The position numbers were made by a program, and so were the translations under genes. Positions 33,343 through 45,436 of a DNA stretch of 64,000 nucleotides are shown piece by piece (positions within the stretch are counted from its first letter, which is position 1; every line of letters starts with the position of its first letter). Source of the DNA: Haematobia irritans (taxonomy: Eukaryota > Arthropoda > Insecta > Diptera > Muscidae); assembly GCF_050003625.1 (NCBI RefSeq), contig NC_134399.1:43044671-43108670 (forward strand). Reading direction: 5' to 3'. Below the pieces are notes generated by a model, which ran no database searches, was not told where the DNA came from, and saw nothing but the letters and a program-made list of their open reading frames with translations.

Positions 33343-34283
33343 CACGGATGAAAAAGACTGTTCTTCATATGTTTGGCTATAAACATTATATGTTTGGAAC
33401 ACAAATTTTTAAACACAATATTTTTGAGTGCAAGCATATAATGTTCATAAACTAGCATAACATGTTTGGGACATATATGTTAATATGTTAGAACATATTA
33501 TGTTTGGGACATAAAATGTTTATAAATATAATATGCTTGGATGCAAACATATATTAATTTAGAAATAGCCTATAAACATATATGTGTTTAGTAGCTTGTG
33601 GCGCTATTTAACAGGGAGCGATATTGAATTAAGTTGGTGGTTGTTGCTTGTTATTACAAAATTAACATTTTATTTTCCCTTGGGCAATTGATCAGCTACT
33701 TCTTTGATCCTTACAAACTGTGTGGTCCGCTGTTCGAATCCCCGTCCGGCAAAAGTAAAATTAAAATAAAAAAAAATCATAAAATTGAATAATTTCTTCT
33801 ACAGTGTTTTTATTACAGAAAAAGGTGCTAAGAACTAAAAAATCTCGTGGAAGTGAGAAAGATGTGAGGGAATATACAATTAGGCAGAAACAAAATTTTG
33901 AGCATTCAGGTCGAAAACCTATGTTGTTAGCACTTATATTACCTGTTTATTTTCATAATTCATTATGATTGTAAATATATAAATAAATAAATAAAATTTT
34001 GAGCACAATATTGTTTGGGAAAATTTTTTTAAGCATATAATAGTTTTGGGTGCAAAATGCTTCCAAACATATCATATGGTCACATAATTTGGATGCAAAA
34101 ATACAAAATGTTTGGAACTTTGACTACTCAAACATATATTGTTTAGACCAATATGCTTTCAAACATATTATATATTGGAAGAGATCAAACATATAAATGT
34201 TTGGGCAATACCCAAAAATGTATATGCTTGAAGCAAAATATGTTTGGGAGTATATGTTACAGAAGCGATTTTTTGTGAGGGTG
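33343..34283 (+). mobile_element. E-family element (copy E3) in LINE L1
   Basis: CACGGATGAAAAAGACTG to TTTTTTGTGAGGGTG, flanked by TA (33341-33342, 34284-34285). It has a ~45-bp deletion near 34087 relative to E2 and E4 (the AATAACATATTG stretch is missing). The tRNA-like segment lies at about 33685-33757. Confidence 0.85.
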
Positions 34284-34830
34284 TAGCCAATGCACAATTT
34301 TTGGTTTTAGTCCCCACCTTTTTCCTATTGCCTTTTTGCACGAGTACAAAGCTACCGTTGCTTTTCTCGCCCTTTCTTCAATATTAAGCTTAAAGTTCAG
34401 CTTCCTGTCCAAAATAACGCCAAGGTATTTTGCACACTCACCAAAGGGAATTTCAATACCCCCTAAGGAAATGGGCCTAACCGTGGGAGTTTTTCAAAGA
34501 AGAGGTGATAAAATTCATCGTTGAGGAGTGCCTCTGTTCACATACCTTTGTATGTTTGCTTGTCCTAGTGTGGCTGAAATGCGTCTCTTCCTTAGAAGTT
34601 CGTCTAACAGCCTAAGTATACCTGGATCAACATTCAATATATATCCCACCACATTTTGTTTCCCTCCATTTTCCTGGAATATATGCTAAGTTGATACATC
34701 CTATATATATCGCCGACAACCAGGGGATAATTCTGTCAGCCACAGCTTGTAACTCCGACGGAGTAATTCCATCAGGCCCGGGGATTTGGATGGTCCAAAG
34801 CTATAATACATTCATATAATACATGGACCA
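34284..34830 (-). pseudogene. LINE L1: reverse transcriptase palm region
   Basis: Minus-strand pieces read KSPGPDGITPSELQ (reverse transcriptase N-terminal block), then GECAKYLGVILDRKLNFK and ARKATVALYSCKKAIGK, all typical of I-group LINEs. The FADD-type catalytic block is not intact: stops and deletions break the frame. The 5' end is truncated at about 34830, where L2 begins in the opposite orientation. Confidence 0.7.
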
Positions 34831-35188
34831 AGACGGCATGCAGTGTTTATATTCAACACTCAGTCTTTGTCATATCTAGCAAAGTCTCAGGGCCGTGTAT
34901 GTTATGGCTTTCATTATATCCAAATGAAGGTATATAAAATCGATCAACTAAAGGATTCAGTAATGGACAAACTTCTGTCTGAATCAGAAGTAAGCGGATC
35001 CTCTTCCGAAGTTGAGGGAGATACCAAAGATGCAGACATGGATAGACACCGTATGCGAGAGGAGGTTTCTACTGCCTCAAAACTCACCAAAGTTGAACCT
35101 ATGGTTATTGCGATAGTCACCGAAATCTCTGAAGAGGACATTCTTGATGACTCGATTGAAACGGCTGATGTGACGGTTGTTGAAAATC
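34831..35188 (+). pseudogene. LINE L2: acidic 5' coding fragment
   Basis: A 155-codon frame from 34843 has a Ser/Glu/Asp-rich segment (SEVSGSSSEVEGDTKDAD) and no zinc knuckle. It overlaps the start of the endonuclease frame in another phase. It may be the end of ORF1 or the N-terminal leader of ORF2. I cannot tell which. Confidence 0.5.
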
Positions 35189-35830
35189 TCGATGGTCCTA
35201 CGGATCCTCCAGATAAATCTTCACCATTGTATGGCTACATGTGCTGCCTTAAAAGTTCTGATGAAAGGGGACATAGACATAGTTCTTATTCAAGAACCAT
35301 ACGTTTATAGAAACATATGTGAATTAAGTACTCCGGAGTTCAAACTATTGCAGTATACTGGTAATGATGTAAATCGAGCCAGTATAATTGCTAAAAACGA
35401 GCTCAACTTGTTTCTACTTCCTTCATTGTACAATACAGACACTGTCGTTGCCAGTTTAGAAATAGCCAAATGCAAATATTGGGTATCTTCGGTCTACATG
35501 GGAGATGCCTCCATGTGCCGTTAACACCTTAGTTGAGGAGTCATTGAAAACAAAGACAAAACTCATTATGGGATGCGATGCAAATGCACATCATAGTATA
35601 TGGGGAAGTGGTGACATTAATACAAGAGGAGAGTCAATCCGAGAGTTTATTTTGCGTACTAATTTGGTAATTTGCAATAAGGGAGATGCCCCAACCTTTG
35701 TCACTTAAAACAGGCAAGAGTTCGCAAGAACTGAATGAAATGATATCTGATTGGCAGGTTTTAAGTGAACATAGCTTCTTAGATCATCGCTACAATAGTT
35801 TCAAATTTGATGTTCATACCAAAATCGACC
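35189..35830 (+). pseudogene. LINE L2: AP-type endonuclease domain, frameshifted
   Basis: The endonuclease nicks target DNA for LINE integration. Visible motifs in order: ILQINLHH (first Asn), VLIQEPYV (catalytic Glu), GCDANAHHSIWGS (Asp-x-Asn), and HSFLDHRYN near 35770 (the SDH block with Leu for Ser). The frame changes at about 35510 and again after 35708, so it is inactive. It belongs to the I/LOA-like group. Confidence 0.75.
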
Positions 35831-36240
35831 ACCATGGTTGTCTACGGAGTTAGGTAATATGAGGAAATCGTGCAGGAAGCTCTTTAACAAAGCAAAGTCC
35901 ACCAGAGCTCCTGTGGATTGGGATGCTTACAAGAAGAATCTGAGAGGATACGAGCGAGAACTGAGAAAGGCTCAGCATAACTCTTGGAATGATTACTGCA
36001 GCAGCATTGAGAATACGTCCGAGGCTTCCAGACTACGGAAGGTGCTAGCATCCACGAACTCCGCTCCAGGTTTCATTAAAACATCGGAGGGCAATTGGAC
36101 AACCACCAGTGAGGAGACGCTGGAGGTACTATTGGACACACATTTTCCCGGAAATCAGACGGTTGAACCATGTACTGGCGGTGCCACAGTGGCTCAGCGT
36201 TTCCTATCGGGGAAATTGTATCGGAATCTAGAATAAAATG
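35831..36240 (+). pseudogene. LINE L2: linker between endonuclease and reverse transcriptase
   Basis: The 132-codon frame shows GNMRKSCRKLFNKAK, YERELRKAQHNSWNDYC and LEVLLDTHFPGN, the conserved linker of I-group LINEs. The frame ends at 36236 and the sequence passes directly into 3' UTR-type sequence. Reverse transcriptase and RNase H are therefore deleted. Confidence 0.7.
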
Positions 36241-36485
36241 GACGTAAGGCGTAAGCATGGGGGGCATATAGCTTTAGATTACGGGCGGACTTAAGCAGTC
36301 TGTTAATGTTTTTAGAACAATCTGGTTGGTTCAACAAAAGAAAATAATAGTGAAGGTTCAGTGGTTAAAACTAGAAGTGCCCATATGTAATAGGTACTTT
36401 TAGTTAAATGTGGTATCACAATGGACTGAATAGTCTAAATGAGCCTGAAACTTAATCGGGATGTCACTTTAACCTAACCTAAAAA
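36241..36485 (+). repeat. LINE L2: 3' UTR and tail
   Basis: The 3' UTR has CTAGAAGTGCCCATATGTAA, also found in L1 on the minus strand near 31300. It ends GTGGTATCACAATGGACTGA, ATAGTCTAAATGAGCCTGAA and TTTAACCTAACCTAA. The last ~75 bp are shared with the tRNA-headed SINEs. Confidence 0.8.
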
Positions 36486-36761
36486 CCGGCATAACCAGTC
36501 CAACCTATTTTTCCCAAAAGTAGCAATAAACGAAGTAAAAATATTTCAATGTTTTAATGTAAAAATTAAATTGGATGGATTGGATAAACATTAAAATGTT
36601 AGATTTTTTAGTTTTTGCCTTTTGTGAATATTTCTTAAATGTTAGAAGAGCCCCGAATACTAAAACTTCTTGTATATACTGAATTTGGCTTTCGAAGAAT
36701 CATTTTTCAAAATATTATCAAGCAGAGCTTATTTTCTACAGAAAAGTATTCCAAATTAACG
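36486..36761. other. Unannotated DNA
   Basis: AT-rich, no recognised feature. Confidence 0.3.
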
Positions 36762-39022
36762 GCCATTTTCATGTAGCTCCGTTAGGCTTTAACAGCCAGT
36801 TAACAGAAAATAAAGTGTCAATATCTTCTCTCCGGTTAACTTTAACTGAAACAAGTATATACAGCAGTAAATTCGGCCGGGCCGAATTTTAAATACCCAC
36901 CACCATGAATCAAGTATAATAGTTTACTATGAAAACTCTTCGTCGTAGTGGGTTACTTGATAATATATAGAATTGTAGGGGGTTTGATGACAAATCTTCT
37001 CCCAAACGAGCCAGCTCCCGAAGAAAAACTTTAAAGATTCTACCTATGAAGACTAGATAAGATTCTGGATTTATGAGAACCAATTTTGTTTGAGTTTTAG
37101 AGAAAATATAAACATATCGTGTATATGTTGAAATTACGCCTTGATTTAAAATCTTAAATCTGTAGATTTTCCGCATTTATTTAAATACGATGAGTAAAAT
37201 CTGGAACTTTTACTTTCAGTTTGAAGCAATCTTCATGATCAGTGCGCCTGCTATACCCTGAAAGAAGTGTTTTCTTTTTTGAGAAACGTAATTTTAGCCA
37301 AGCAAAGTTTTCTTTTGACACAAATTTTAGAGACAATCGTTGAATAAACGAAAACACTTTACAAGAAAAAGAAATTTCGTTTGTCTAGAATTTTATTAAA
37401 GATTACTAATTTCCAGCAAATCGGATAAAAACTACGGATTCTAGAAGCCCAAGAAATAAAGCCGGGAGATCGGTGTATATGGGGCTATTCCAAAACATGG
37501 ACCGATAGGCACCATTTGCTACTCACATATTTGTGATCTTAAAATACCTCCAGATTTTCAATTTCAAACAAATCGGTCAGAAAATATAGTATCTAGACGC
37601 CCAAGAAGTAAAAATCGAGAGATCAGTCTATATGGGGGTTATACCAAAACATGGACCGATATACTTCAATTTCGGCACTCTTATTTGTGGTCCAAAAATC
37701 CCTCTAGATTTCGAATTTCATGCAAATCATGTAATAAATACAGTTTATTGTAGATCAAGAATTGCAGGCAAAGCGGATGGTAAATATAGTTTCTAGAAGC
37801 CCAAGAAGCAAAATGGGAGATCGGTCTATATGGGGGCTATACCACAAAATGGACCGATGGGAACCATTTTCGGCACACCTTTTTATGGTCCCAAAAGAAC
37901 TCTACATTTTCAATTTTAGGAAAATCGGATAGAAAATATAGTTTCTAGAAGCCCAAAAGCAAAATCGGGAAATCAGTCTCTATGGGGGCTATATCAAAAC
38001 ATGGACCGATGAGCACCATTTTCAGCACACCTTTTTATGGTCCTCAAATACTTCTAGATTTCCAATTTCAGGCAAATCGGATGGTAAATATAGTTTCTAG
38101 AAGCCCTAAGAGCAAAATCGGGATATCGGTCTAAATGGGGACTATACAAAAACATGGACCGATGAGAACCATTTTCGGCACACCTTTTTATGGTCCTCAA
38201 ATACCTCTATATTTTCAATTTAAGGCAAATTGGACAAAAACTACGGTTTTTATAGGCCCAAGACTCCAAATCGGGAGGTTGGTTTATATGGGGGCTATAT
38301 CTAAACATGGACCGATGCAGACCATTTTCGACACACCTCTTTATGGTTCCAAAATACCTTTAGATTTTCAATTTCATACAAATCGGATAGAAAATACTGT
38401 TTCTAGACGCGTAAGAAGAAAAATCGGGAGATCGGTCTATATGGGGGCTATACCAAAACATGGACCGATATGGACTATTTTCGACACACCTCTTTATAGT
38501 CCCACAATACCTCTAGATTTCCAGGCAAATCGGATGGTAAATATAGTTTCTAGACACCCAAGAAGCAAAATCGCGAGATCGGTCTATATGGGGGCTATAT
38601 CAAAACATGGACCTATACGAACGATTTTCGACACACCTCCTTATGGTCCTAAAATACCTCTAGATTTTCAATTTCAGACAAATCGGATAGAAAATACTGT
38701 TTCTAGACGCCTAAGAAGCAAAATCGGGAGATCGGTCTATATGGGGGCTATACTAAAACATGGACCGATACGGACCATTTTCGACACACCTCTTTATGGT
38801 CGCAAAATACCTCTAGATTTCCAATTTCATGCGAATCTGGTAAAAACTATGGTTTTTATAGGCCAAATACCCCAAATCGGGAGGTCGGTTTATATGGGGA
38901 CTATATCAAAACTTGGACCGATATAGCCCATCTTCGAACTTGACCTGCCTGCAAACAAAAAACTAACCTGTGCCAAATTTCGAGACGATAGCGCCATTAT
39001 TGAAGGCTGTAGCGTGATTACA

Positions 39023-39060
<38 letters not shown>

Positions 39061-39335
39061 GGACAGACGGACATGCTTATATCGTCTTAGAATTTCTCCC
39101 TGATCAAGAATATATATACTTTATGTAGTCGGAAATCGATATTTCGATGTGTTACAAACGGAATGACAAACTTATTATACCCCCGTCACCATTTTATGGT
39201 GGTGGGTATAAAAATTTCAGCAGTTAAGTTCTTAACTGACATAGGGAATATGTAGGCAAGGTGACAGATATGCCCATAGTGCGGTTCAAAATTTCGTTAG
39301 CTAACTTAGCACTAACAGAGCTTCATGAAAATGGG
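36762..39335. mobile_element. MITE with GGCCATTTTCATG termini, split by HINE C1
   Basis: The left end GGCCATTTTCATGTAGCTCC, GTTAGG and the right end CTAACAGAGCTTCATGAAAA, TGG are imperfect inverted repeats. With HINE C1 set aside the element would be about 210 bp. No clean target duplication was found. Confidence 0.45.
36849..39214 (-). mobile_element. Family C HINE, copy C1
   Basis: Minus-strand order: TATACCCACCACCATAAAAT hairpin end, TTCCGACTACATAAAGTATA, TATATATTCTTGATCAGGGA, GACGATATAAGCATGTCC, (GTCT)n, about ten 153-bp units (GATCGGTCTATATGGGGGCT ... ATGGACCGAT), and a TTCGGCCCGGCCGAATTT stem-loop ending TATATACTTGTTT. TCTTGATCAGG is also found in DINE-1. The 263-codon plus-strand frame is a 51-residue repeat by-product. 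It is 2366 bp long, the inverted twin of C2. Confidence 0.85.
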
Positions 39336-39729
39336 GGTAAGTCGAATAATAATAACGTAAGTAACATAATAGATTTTGTTGTCAAAATGTACGTTCCTAA
39401 TTGAGCAAATATGAATTGTTTATATTTCATTGAATTATCTCTGGGATTTCTTTAGAAAACTAACATATTTTATTTGACATCTTGGGCGAATACTATGTTG
39501 GAAATGTTCAGAAAAGAGTTGAAGGTGCTCATAAAACACTTTCGGGAAGGTTTCTTATTTAAGTTTACATTGAAAATAAAAACCGAAAACCGGGTTTTTG
39601 ATCTTGGAAACACCGGCTCTACTTGTCCACCGAAAATGGGATTTTATACAAAACCGACAATCGGTGTAAAACGAAAAACCGATCCCCCGGTTTTCACCGA
39701 CCGGTTTTGATCTCTCTATGGAATCGGAT
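39336..39729. other. Spacer between the inverted HINE C copies
   Basis: No gene. GAAAACCGGGTTTTTGATC, AAAACCGACAATCGG and CCCGGTTTTCACCGACCGGT are clustered ACCGGTTTT-type motifs at 39590-39715, probably part of a further unclassified repeat. Confidence 0.4.
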
Positions 39730-39990
39730 ACATTTTTATATGTCGACGTATAACTTAAGAGAGTGTTTTCCTTTAAAAATTTGGCTTTCTTTTAACTAGA
39801 ATATTTACGTTTTAGAATATTTACCTTTATATCGCCAAAACACAGTTTTTAATGCCTTTAATCAATTTTTGGTAACCAATTTAATATTTTTTTTTAATTT
39901 TAAAAAAATTTGCAATTAAGGTTTCTTAAACTTTTAAGGTTTCTTAAACTTTTAAGGCTTCTTAAACTTTCTTTTAACCAGAATATTAAG
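39730..39990. repeat. D-family unit, left of HINE C2
   Basis: TATAACTTAAGAGAGTGTTT, TTGGCTTTCTTTTAACTAGA and TTTTGGTAACCAATTTAAT, with a tripled AGGTTTCTTAAACTTTTA (39920-39970), belong to the D units. The sequence continues at 42349 after HINE C2. Confidence 0.5.
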
Positions 39991-42348
39991 TTTTTATACC
40001 CACCACCATAAAATGGTGACGGGGGTATAATAAGTTTGTCATTCCGTTTGTAACACATCGAAATATCGATTTCCGACTACATAAAGTATATATATTCTTG
40101 ATCAGGGAGAAATTCTAAGACGATATAAGCATGTCCGTCTGTCCGTCTGTCTGTCTGTCTGTCTGTCTGTCTGTTGTAATCACGCTACAGCCTTCAATAA
40201 TGGCGCTATCGTCTCGAAATTTGGCACAGGTTAGTTTTTTGTTTGCAGGCAGGTCAAGTTCGAAGATGGGCTATATCGGTCCAAGTTTTGATATAGTCCC
40301 CATATAAACCGACCTCCCGATTTGGGGTATTTGGCCTATAAAAACCATAGTTTTTACCAGATTCGCATGAAATTGGAAATCTAGAGGTATTTTGCGACCA
40401 TAAAGAGGTGTGTCGAAAATGGTCCGTATCGGTCCATGTTTTAGTATAGCCCCCATATAGACCGATCTCCCGATTTTGCTTCTTAGGCGTCTAGAAACAG
40501 TATTTTCTATCCGATTTGTCTGAAATTGAAAATCTAGAGGTATTTTAGGACCATAAGGAGGTGTGTCGAAAATCGTTCGTATAGGTCCATGTTTTGATAT
40601 AGCCCCCATATAGACCGATCTCGCGATTTTGCTTCTTGGGTGTCTAGAAACTATATTTACCATCCGATTTGCCTGGAAATCTAGAGGTATTGTGGGACTA
40701 TAAAGAGGTGTGTCGAAAATAGTCCATATCGGTCCATGTTTTGGTATAGCCCCCATATAGACCGATCTCCCGATTTTTCTTCTTACGCGTCTAGAAACAG
40801 TATTTTCTATCCGATTTGTATGAAATTGAAAATCTAAAGGTATTTTGGAACCATAAAGAGGTGTGTCGAAAATGGTCTGCATCGGTCCATGTTTAGATAT
40901 AGCCCCCATATAAACCAACCTCCCGATTTGGAGTCTTGGGCCTATAAAAACCGTAGTTTTTGTCCAATTTGCCTTAAATTGAAAATATAGAGGTATTTGA
41001 GGACCATAAAAAGGTGTGCCGAAAATGGTTCTCATCGGTCCATGTTTTTGTATAGTCCCCATTTAGACCGATATCCCGATTTTGCTTTTAGGGCTTCTAG
41101 AAACTATATTTACCATCCGATTTGCCTGAAATTGGAAATCTAGAAGTATTTGAGGACCATAAAAAGGTGTGCTGAAAATGGTGCTCATCGGTCCATGTTT
41201 TGATATAGCCCCCATAGAGACTGATTTCCCGATTTTGCTTTTGGGCTTCTAGAAACTATATTTTCTATCCGATTTTCCTAAAATTGAAAATGTAGAGTTC
41301 TTTTGGGACCATAAAAAGGTGTGCCGAAAATGGTTCCCATCGGTCCATTTTGTGGTATAGCCCCCATATAGACCGATCTCCCATTTTGCTTCTTGGGCTT
41401 CTAGAAACTATATTTACCATCCGCTTTGCCTGCAATTCTTGATCTACAATAAACTGTATTTATTACATGATTTGCATGAAATTCGAAATCTAGAGGGATT
41501 TTTGGACCACAAATAAGAGTGCCGAAATTGAAGTATATCGGTCCATGTTTTGGTATAACCCCCATATAGACTGATCTCTCGATTTTTACTTCTTGGGCGT
41601 CTAGATACTATATTTTCTGACCGATTTGTTTGAAATTGAAAATCTGGAGGTATTTTAAGATCACAAATATGTGAGTAGCAAATGGTGCCTATCGGTCCAT
41701 GTTTTGGAATAGCCCCATATACACCGATCTCCCGGCTTTATTTCTTGGGCTTCTAGAATCCGTAGTTTTTATCCGATTTGCTGGAAATTAGTAATCTTTA
41801 ATAAAATTCTAGACAAACGAAATTTCTTTTTCTTGTAAAGTGTTTTCGTTTATTCAACGATTGTCTCTAAAATTTGTGTCAAAAGAAAACTTTGCTTGGC
41901 TAAAATTACGTTTCTCAAAAAAGAAAACACTTCTTTCAGGGTATAGCAGGCGCACTGATCATGAAGATTGCTTCAAACTGAAAGTAAAAGTTCCAGATTT
42001 TACTCATCGTATTTAAATAAATGCGGAAAATCTACAGATTTAAGATTTTAAATCAAGGCGTAATTTCAACATATACACGATATGTTTATATTTTCTCTAA
42101 AACTCAAACAAAATTGGTTCTCATAAATCCAGAATCTTATCTAGTCTTCATAGGTAGAATCTTTAAAGTTTTTCTTCGGGAGCTGGCTCGTTTGGGAGAA
42201 GATTTGTCATCAAACCCCCTACAATTCTATATATTATCAAGTAACCCACTACGACGAAGAGTTTTCATAGTAAACTATTATACTTGATTCATGGTGGTGG
42301 GTATTTAAAATTCGGCCCGGCCGAATTTACTGCTGTATATACTTGTTT
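39991..42348 (+). mobile_element. Family C HINE, copy C2
   Basis: Same structure as C1 in the opposite orientation. Across 36849-38926 each base of C1 maps to C2 at a constant coordinate sum of 79197, and both open frames translate identically. Beyond the (GTCT)n tract the sum becomes 79205, because C1 has two more tetranucleotide units. Otherwise no difference was seen. It sits in D-family sequence, so the flanks differ from those of C1. Confidence 0.85.
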
Positions 42349-42545
42349 TGTGCATATTATTATTTCATTAATTAGATTTTTTGGAAACCAATTCATTGTT
42401 TTTATTTAATTTAAAAAATAGATATTTAATTTCAGCGTAACCCTAAATGAATTTGGACAAATTTTTATATTTCAGCGTATAATTTGATGGAGAATTGGTG
42501 AGTTTTATATTAAAACGTTAGCTTTCAACTAGAATATTTATTTAA
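42349..42545. repeat. D-family unit, right of HINE C2
   Basis: GCATATTATTATTTCATTAA, GGAAACCAATTCATTG, TATTTAATTTCAGCGTAACC, GAATTTGGACAAATTTTTA and TTTGATGGAGAATTGG follow the order of other D units. Confidence 0.55.
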
Positions 42546-42899
42546 TAATGTCATTCGCATCAGTGGTGCAATGTGCTAAGGTGACTTTTTTGTTTTTTGT
42601 TTATAAATTAGTACACCGAGAGTACAGATTGGATGTGATAATCGAATTTATTACCAACCTCCTTTTGGCAGTTAAAACAACTATCTGCTGGCAGTTGTGA
42701 TACCCGACAAATTCGGTCGATTCAATCGAATTATGGGAATTCCAACTAATACTATATATGGAGTTGGTTGTATTAGACAATGAAATTGGTCGTTGTTCCT
42801 TTCTTCATCTGGTGGTATCACCCAACTTTACTAGCACCTTAACCGAATTGAAAATTTCTTTTTCCCTCAAAATATTTTATTTTATTTAATTTACATTTT
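42546..42899. other. Unannotated DNA
   Basis: No recognised gene or repeat. Confidence 0.3.
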
Positions 42900-44311
42900 T
42901 ATACCCTCCACCATAGGATGGGGGGTATATTAACTTTGTCATTCCGTTTGTAACACATCGAAATATTACTCTAAGACCACATAAAGTATATATATTCTGG
43001 GTCGTGGTGAAATTCTGAGTTGATGTAGGTCGGATGGTATTGCAAATGGGTCATATCGGTCCACTTTTACGTATAGCCTCCATATAAACGGACCCCCAAA
43101 TTTGGCTTGCGAGGCCTTTAAGAGAAGCAAATTTCATCCGATCCGGCTGAAATTTGGTACATGGTGTTAGTATATGGTCTCTAAAAACCATACAAAAATT
43201 GGGTGACATCGGTCCTCAATTATATATAGCCCCCATATAAGCCGATCCCCCGATTTGGCTTGCGGAGCCTCTAAGAGAAGCAAATTTCATCCCATCCGCC
43301 TGAAATTTGGTACATGGTGTTAGTACATGGTCCCTAATTATATATAGCCCCCATATAAACCGATCACCAGATTTGACCTCCGGAGCCTCTTGGAAGACCA
43401 AAATTCATCTGATTCAGTTGAAATTTGGTACGTGGTGTTAATATATGGCCGCAAACTCCCATGCAAAAATTGGTCGAAATCGGTCCATAATTATATATAG
43501 CTCCCATATAAACCGATCCCCAGATTTGACCTCCAGAGCCCCTTGGAAGAGCAAAATTCTTCCCATTCGGTTGAAATTTGGTACGTGATGTTAGTATATG
43601 GTATCCAACAACCATGCAGGAATTGGTTCCTATCAGCCCATAATTATATATAGCTCCCATATAATCCGATCCCCAGATTTGACCTCCGGTGCCTTTTGGA
43701 GAAGAAAAATTCATCCGATCTGGTTGAAATTTTGTACGTGGTGGTAGTATATGATATTTAACAACCATGCCAAAAGTGGTCCATATCAGTCCATATTCAT
43801 ATATAGCTCCATATAAACCGATCCCGAGATTTGGTTTTGGAGCCTCTTGGAGGAGCAAATTTCATCCGAGTCAGTTGAAATTTGGTACATTGTGCTAGTA
43901 TATGGCCGTTAACAACCATGCCTAACTAGGTCCATATCGGTCTATAGTTATATATAGCCCTCAGATAAATCGATCCCCAATCACAGAAAAATTGGTCCAT
44001 ATCAAGTTCATAATTGTATATAGCCCCCATATAAGCGACCCCCATATTTCAATTCTGGCTCTCTACGTACCGTGCAAAAAGTCCATATCGATTCGTAATT
44101 ATTTGTAGACTTACCTATACATACCTTTTTCTAATATATACCACGAATGGACTAACTCACAATTTAGAAAACGATGTTAAGAAGGTTTAAGATACCACAA
44201 CCCAAGTAATTCGATTGTGAATGACAGTCTTTCTTAGAAGTTTCTACGCAAGCCATGATGGAGGGTACATAAGATTCGGCCTGGCCGAACTTACAGCCGT
44301 ATATACTTGTT
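42900..44311 (+). mobile_element. Family A HINE, copy A6
   Basis: TATACCCTCCACCATAGG and TATATATTCTGGGTCGTGG are present, but the (GTCC)n tract and the sequence around it are deleted: GAGTTGATGTAGGTCGGATG follows directly. Six or seven 153-bp units run to about 44040. The 29-bp minisatellite is absent. The 3' end has GATGGAGGGTACATAAGATT and TTCGGCCTGGCCGAA ending ACTTGTT. Confidence 0.75.
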
Positions 44312-45436
44312 AAATGATAGAAACGTACATAAAATCATATTATACCTAAATAAAATACATTGAAAACCATTTTAAAAAATTTTCACCTTTGAAAGTATAG
44401 CCGCTAGCATGGATTACAGAATTGAAAGGTAATGGGAGTTAAATCTTTGGGACTCTTAGTACATTAGTAAATGGAGCCCGACCTGAGTATATAGTGGTAT
44501 ACCATAAAAATGGTCCAACATAGCCAGTATAAAACACTAGGAATTAATTCAGAAAATTAGTGTGGAGTTTTAAAACATAAATAAAATCTACTCGCCTCGG
44601 TCAATTCCTTTGGGTTTCATAGATAAAAGGGAGACTTGGAGATGGATAAAAGGGAGACTTGGAGATGCGGCCATTAGAGCCGCATTAAAGAAGAGCAAGG
44701 AATATGATCACCTCAAACATGTTTCAAGAGCAAATTGATCGTATTCCTTCTCTGGGTGTGTGTATCCTGAAGACTGCGTGAGTTGTTCGTAAAAACATTT
44801 GACAGCCAGTCCACCGAGGAGTCAAATAAACTTAGAAACGGCTTTCCGTTTTCAGTGATTTTTTATTTTAAATGAAAAAAAAAAGTTTTCCTTCAACATT
44901 GAATAATTGGTAATAACATTACTAAAATTTAAAAGTATTTCCAAAGGAATTCGGTTGTGAATATCAATTGAAAGTGCTTAATACTAAATGACAGTTATTT
45001 AGGGTTTATAAAATTGCGTATCGAATTCGATCAAAATTTTTTCAAAAGAGAGACATTTAGTTCAGGTAACTATTTGACTTGTATTACAAACAAAAATTTA
45101 TAATAATAAGCGGCAGATTGTAGAAGGAACGATATACTAGTTGTAAATAGAGTAAAAAGATTAACATAACTGTGATTTCATTGTAAATGCAGAATTTTCA
45201 TTACAACAATCGATTTTTTTACGTTTTCAGGTCATGAACGCTGGTTGTTGTTTTGACAACGCATGGTGTTATTTTTACGTTGTCAGTTTGACAACACATG
45301 AGTTTAACAACAACACAGTGTAACAACACTTGAGTCTTGATTCACTTTCATGAACGGATCGTTTTTGAAATGACCACGCCGTGCATGATTTTTTCTATGG
45401 GTGCATATATTTCGTCTTTGTAAAAGTAATTTTCGA
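44312..45436. other. Unannotated DNA with a short tandem duplication
   Basis: A 23-bp unit (AAAAGGGAGACTTGGAGATG) is doubled at about 44622-44667. Motifs built on GACAACRCATGRGTT recur at 45255-45340. No coding region is recognised. Confidence 0.4.

Noticed and set aside
38135..38926. 263-codon frame, repeated identically at 40271-41062
   Set aside because: Identity reflects the duplicated HINE C copies, not selection on a protein. It is an array by-product in phase with the 153-bp period.
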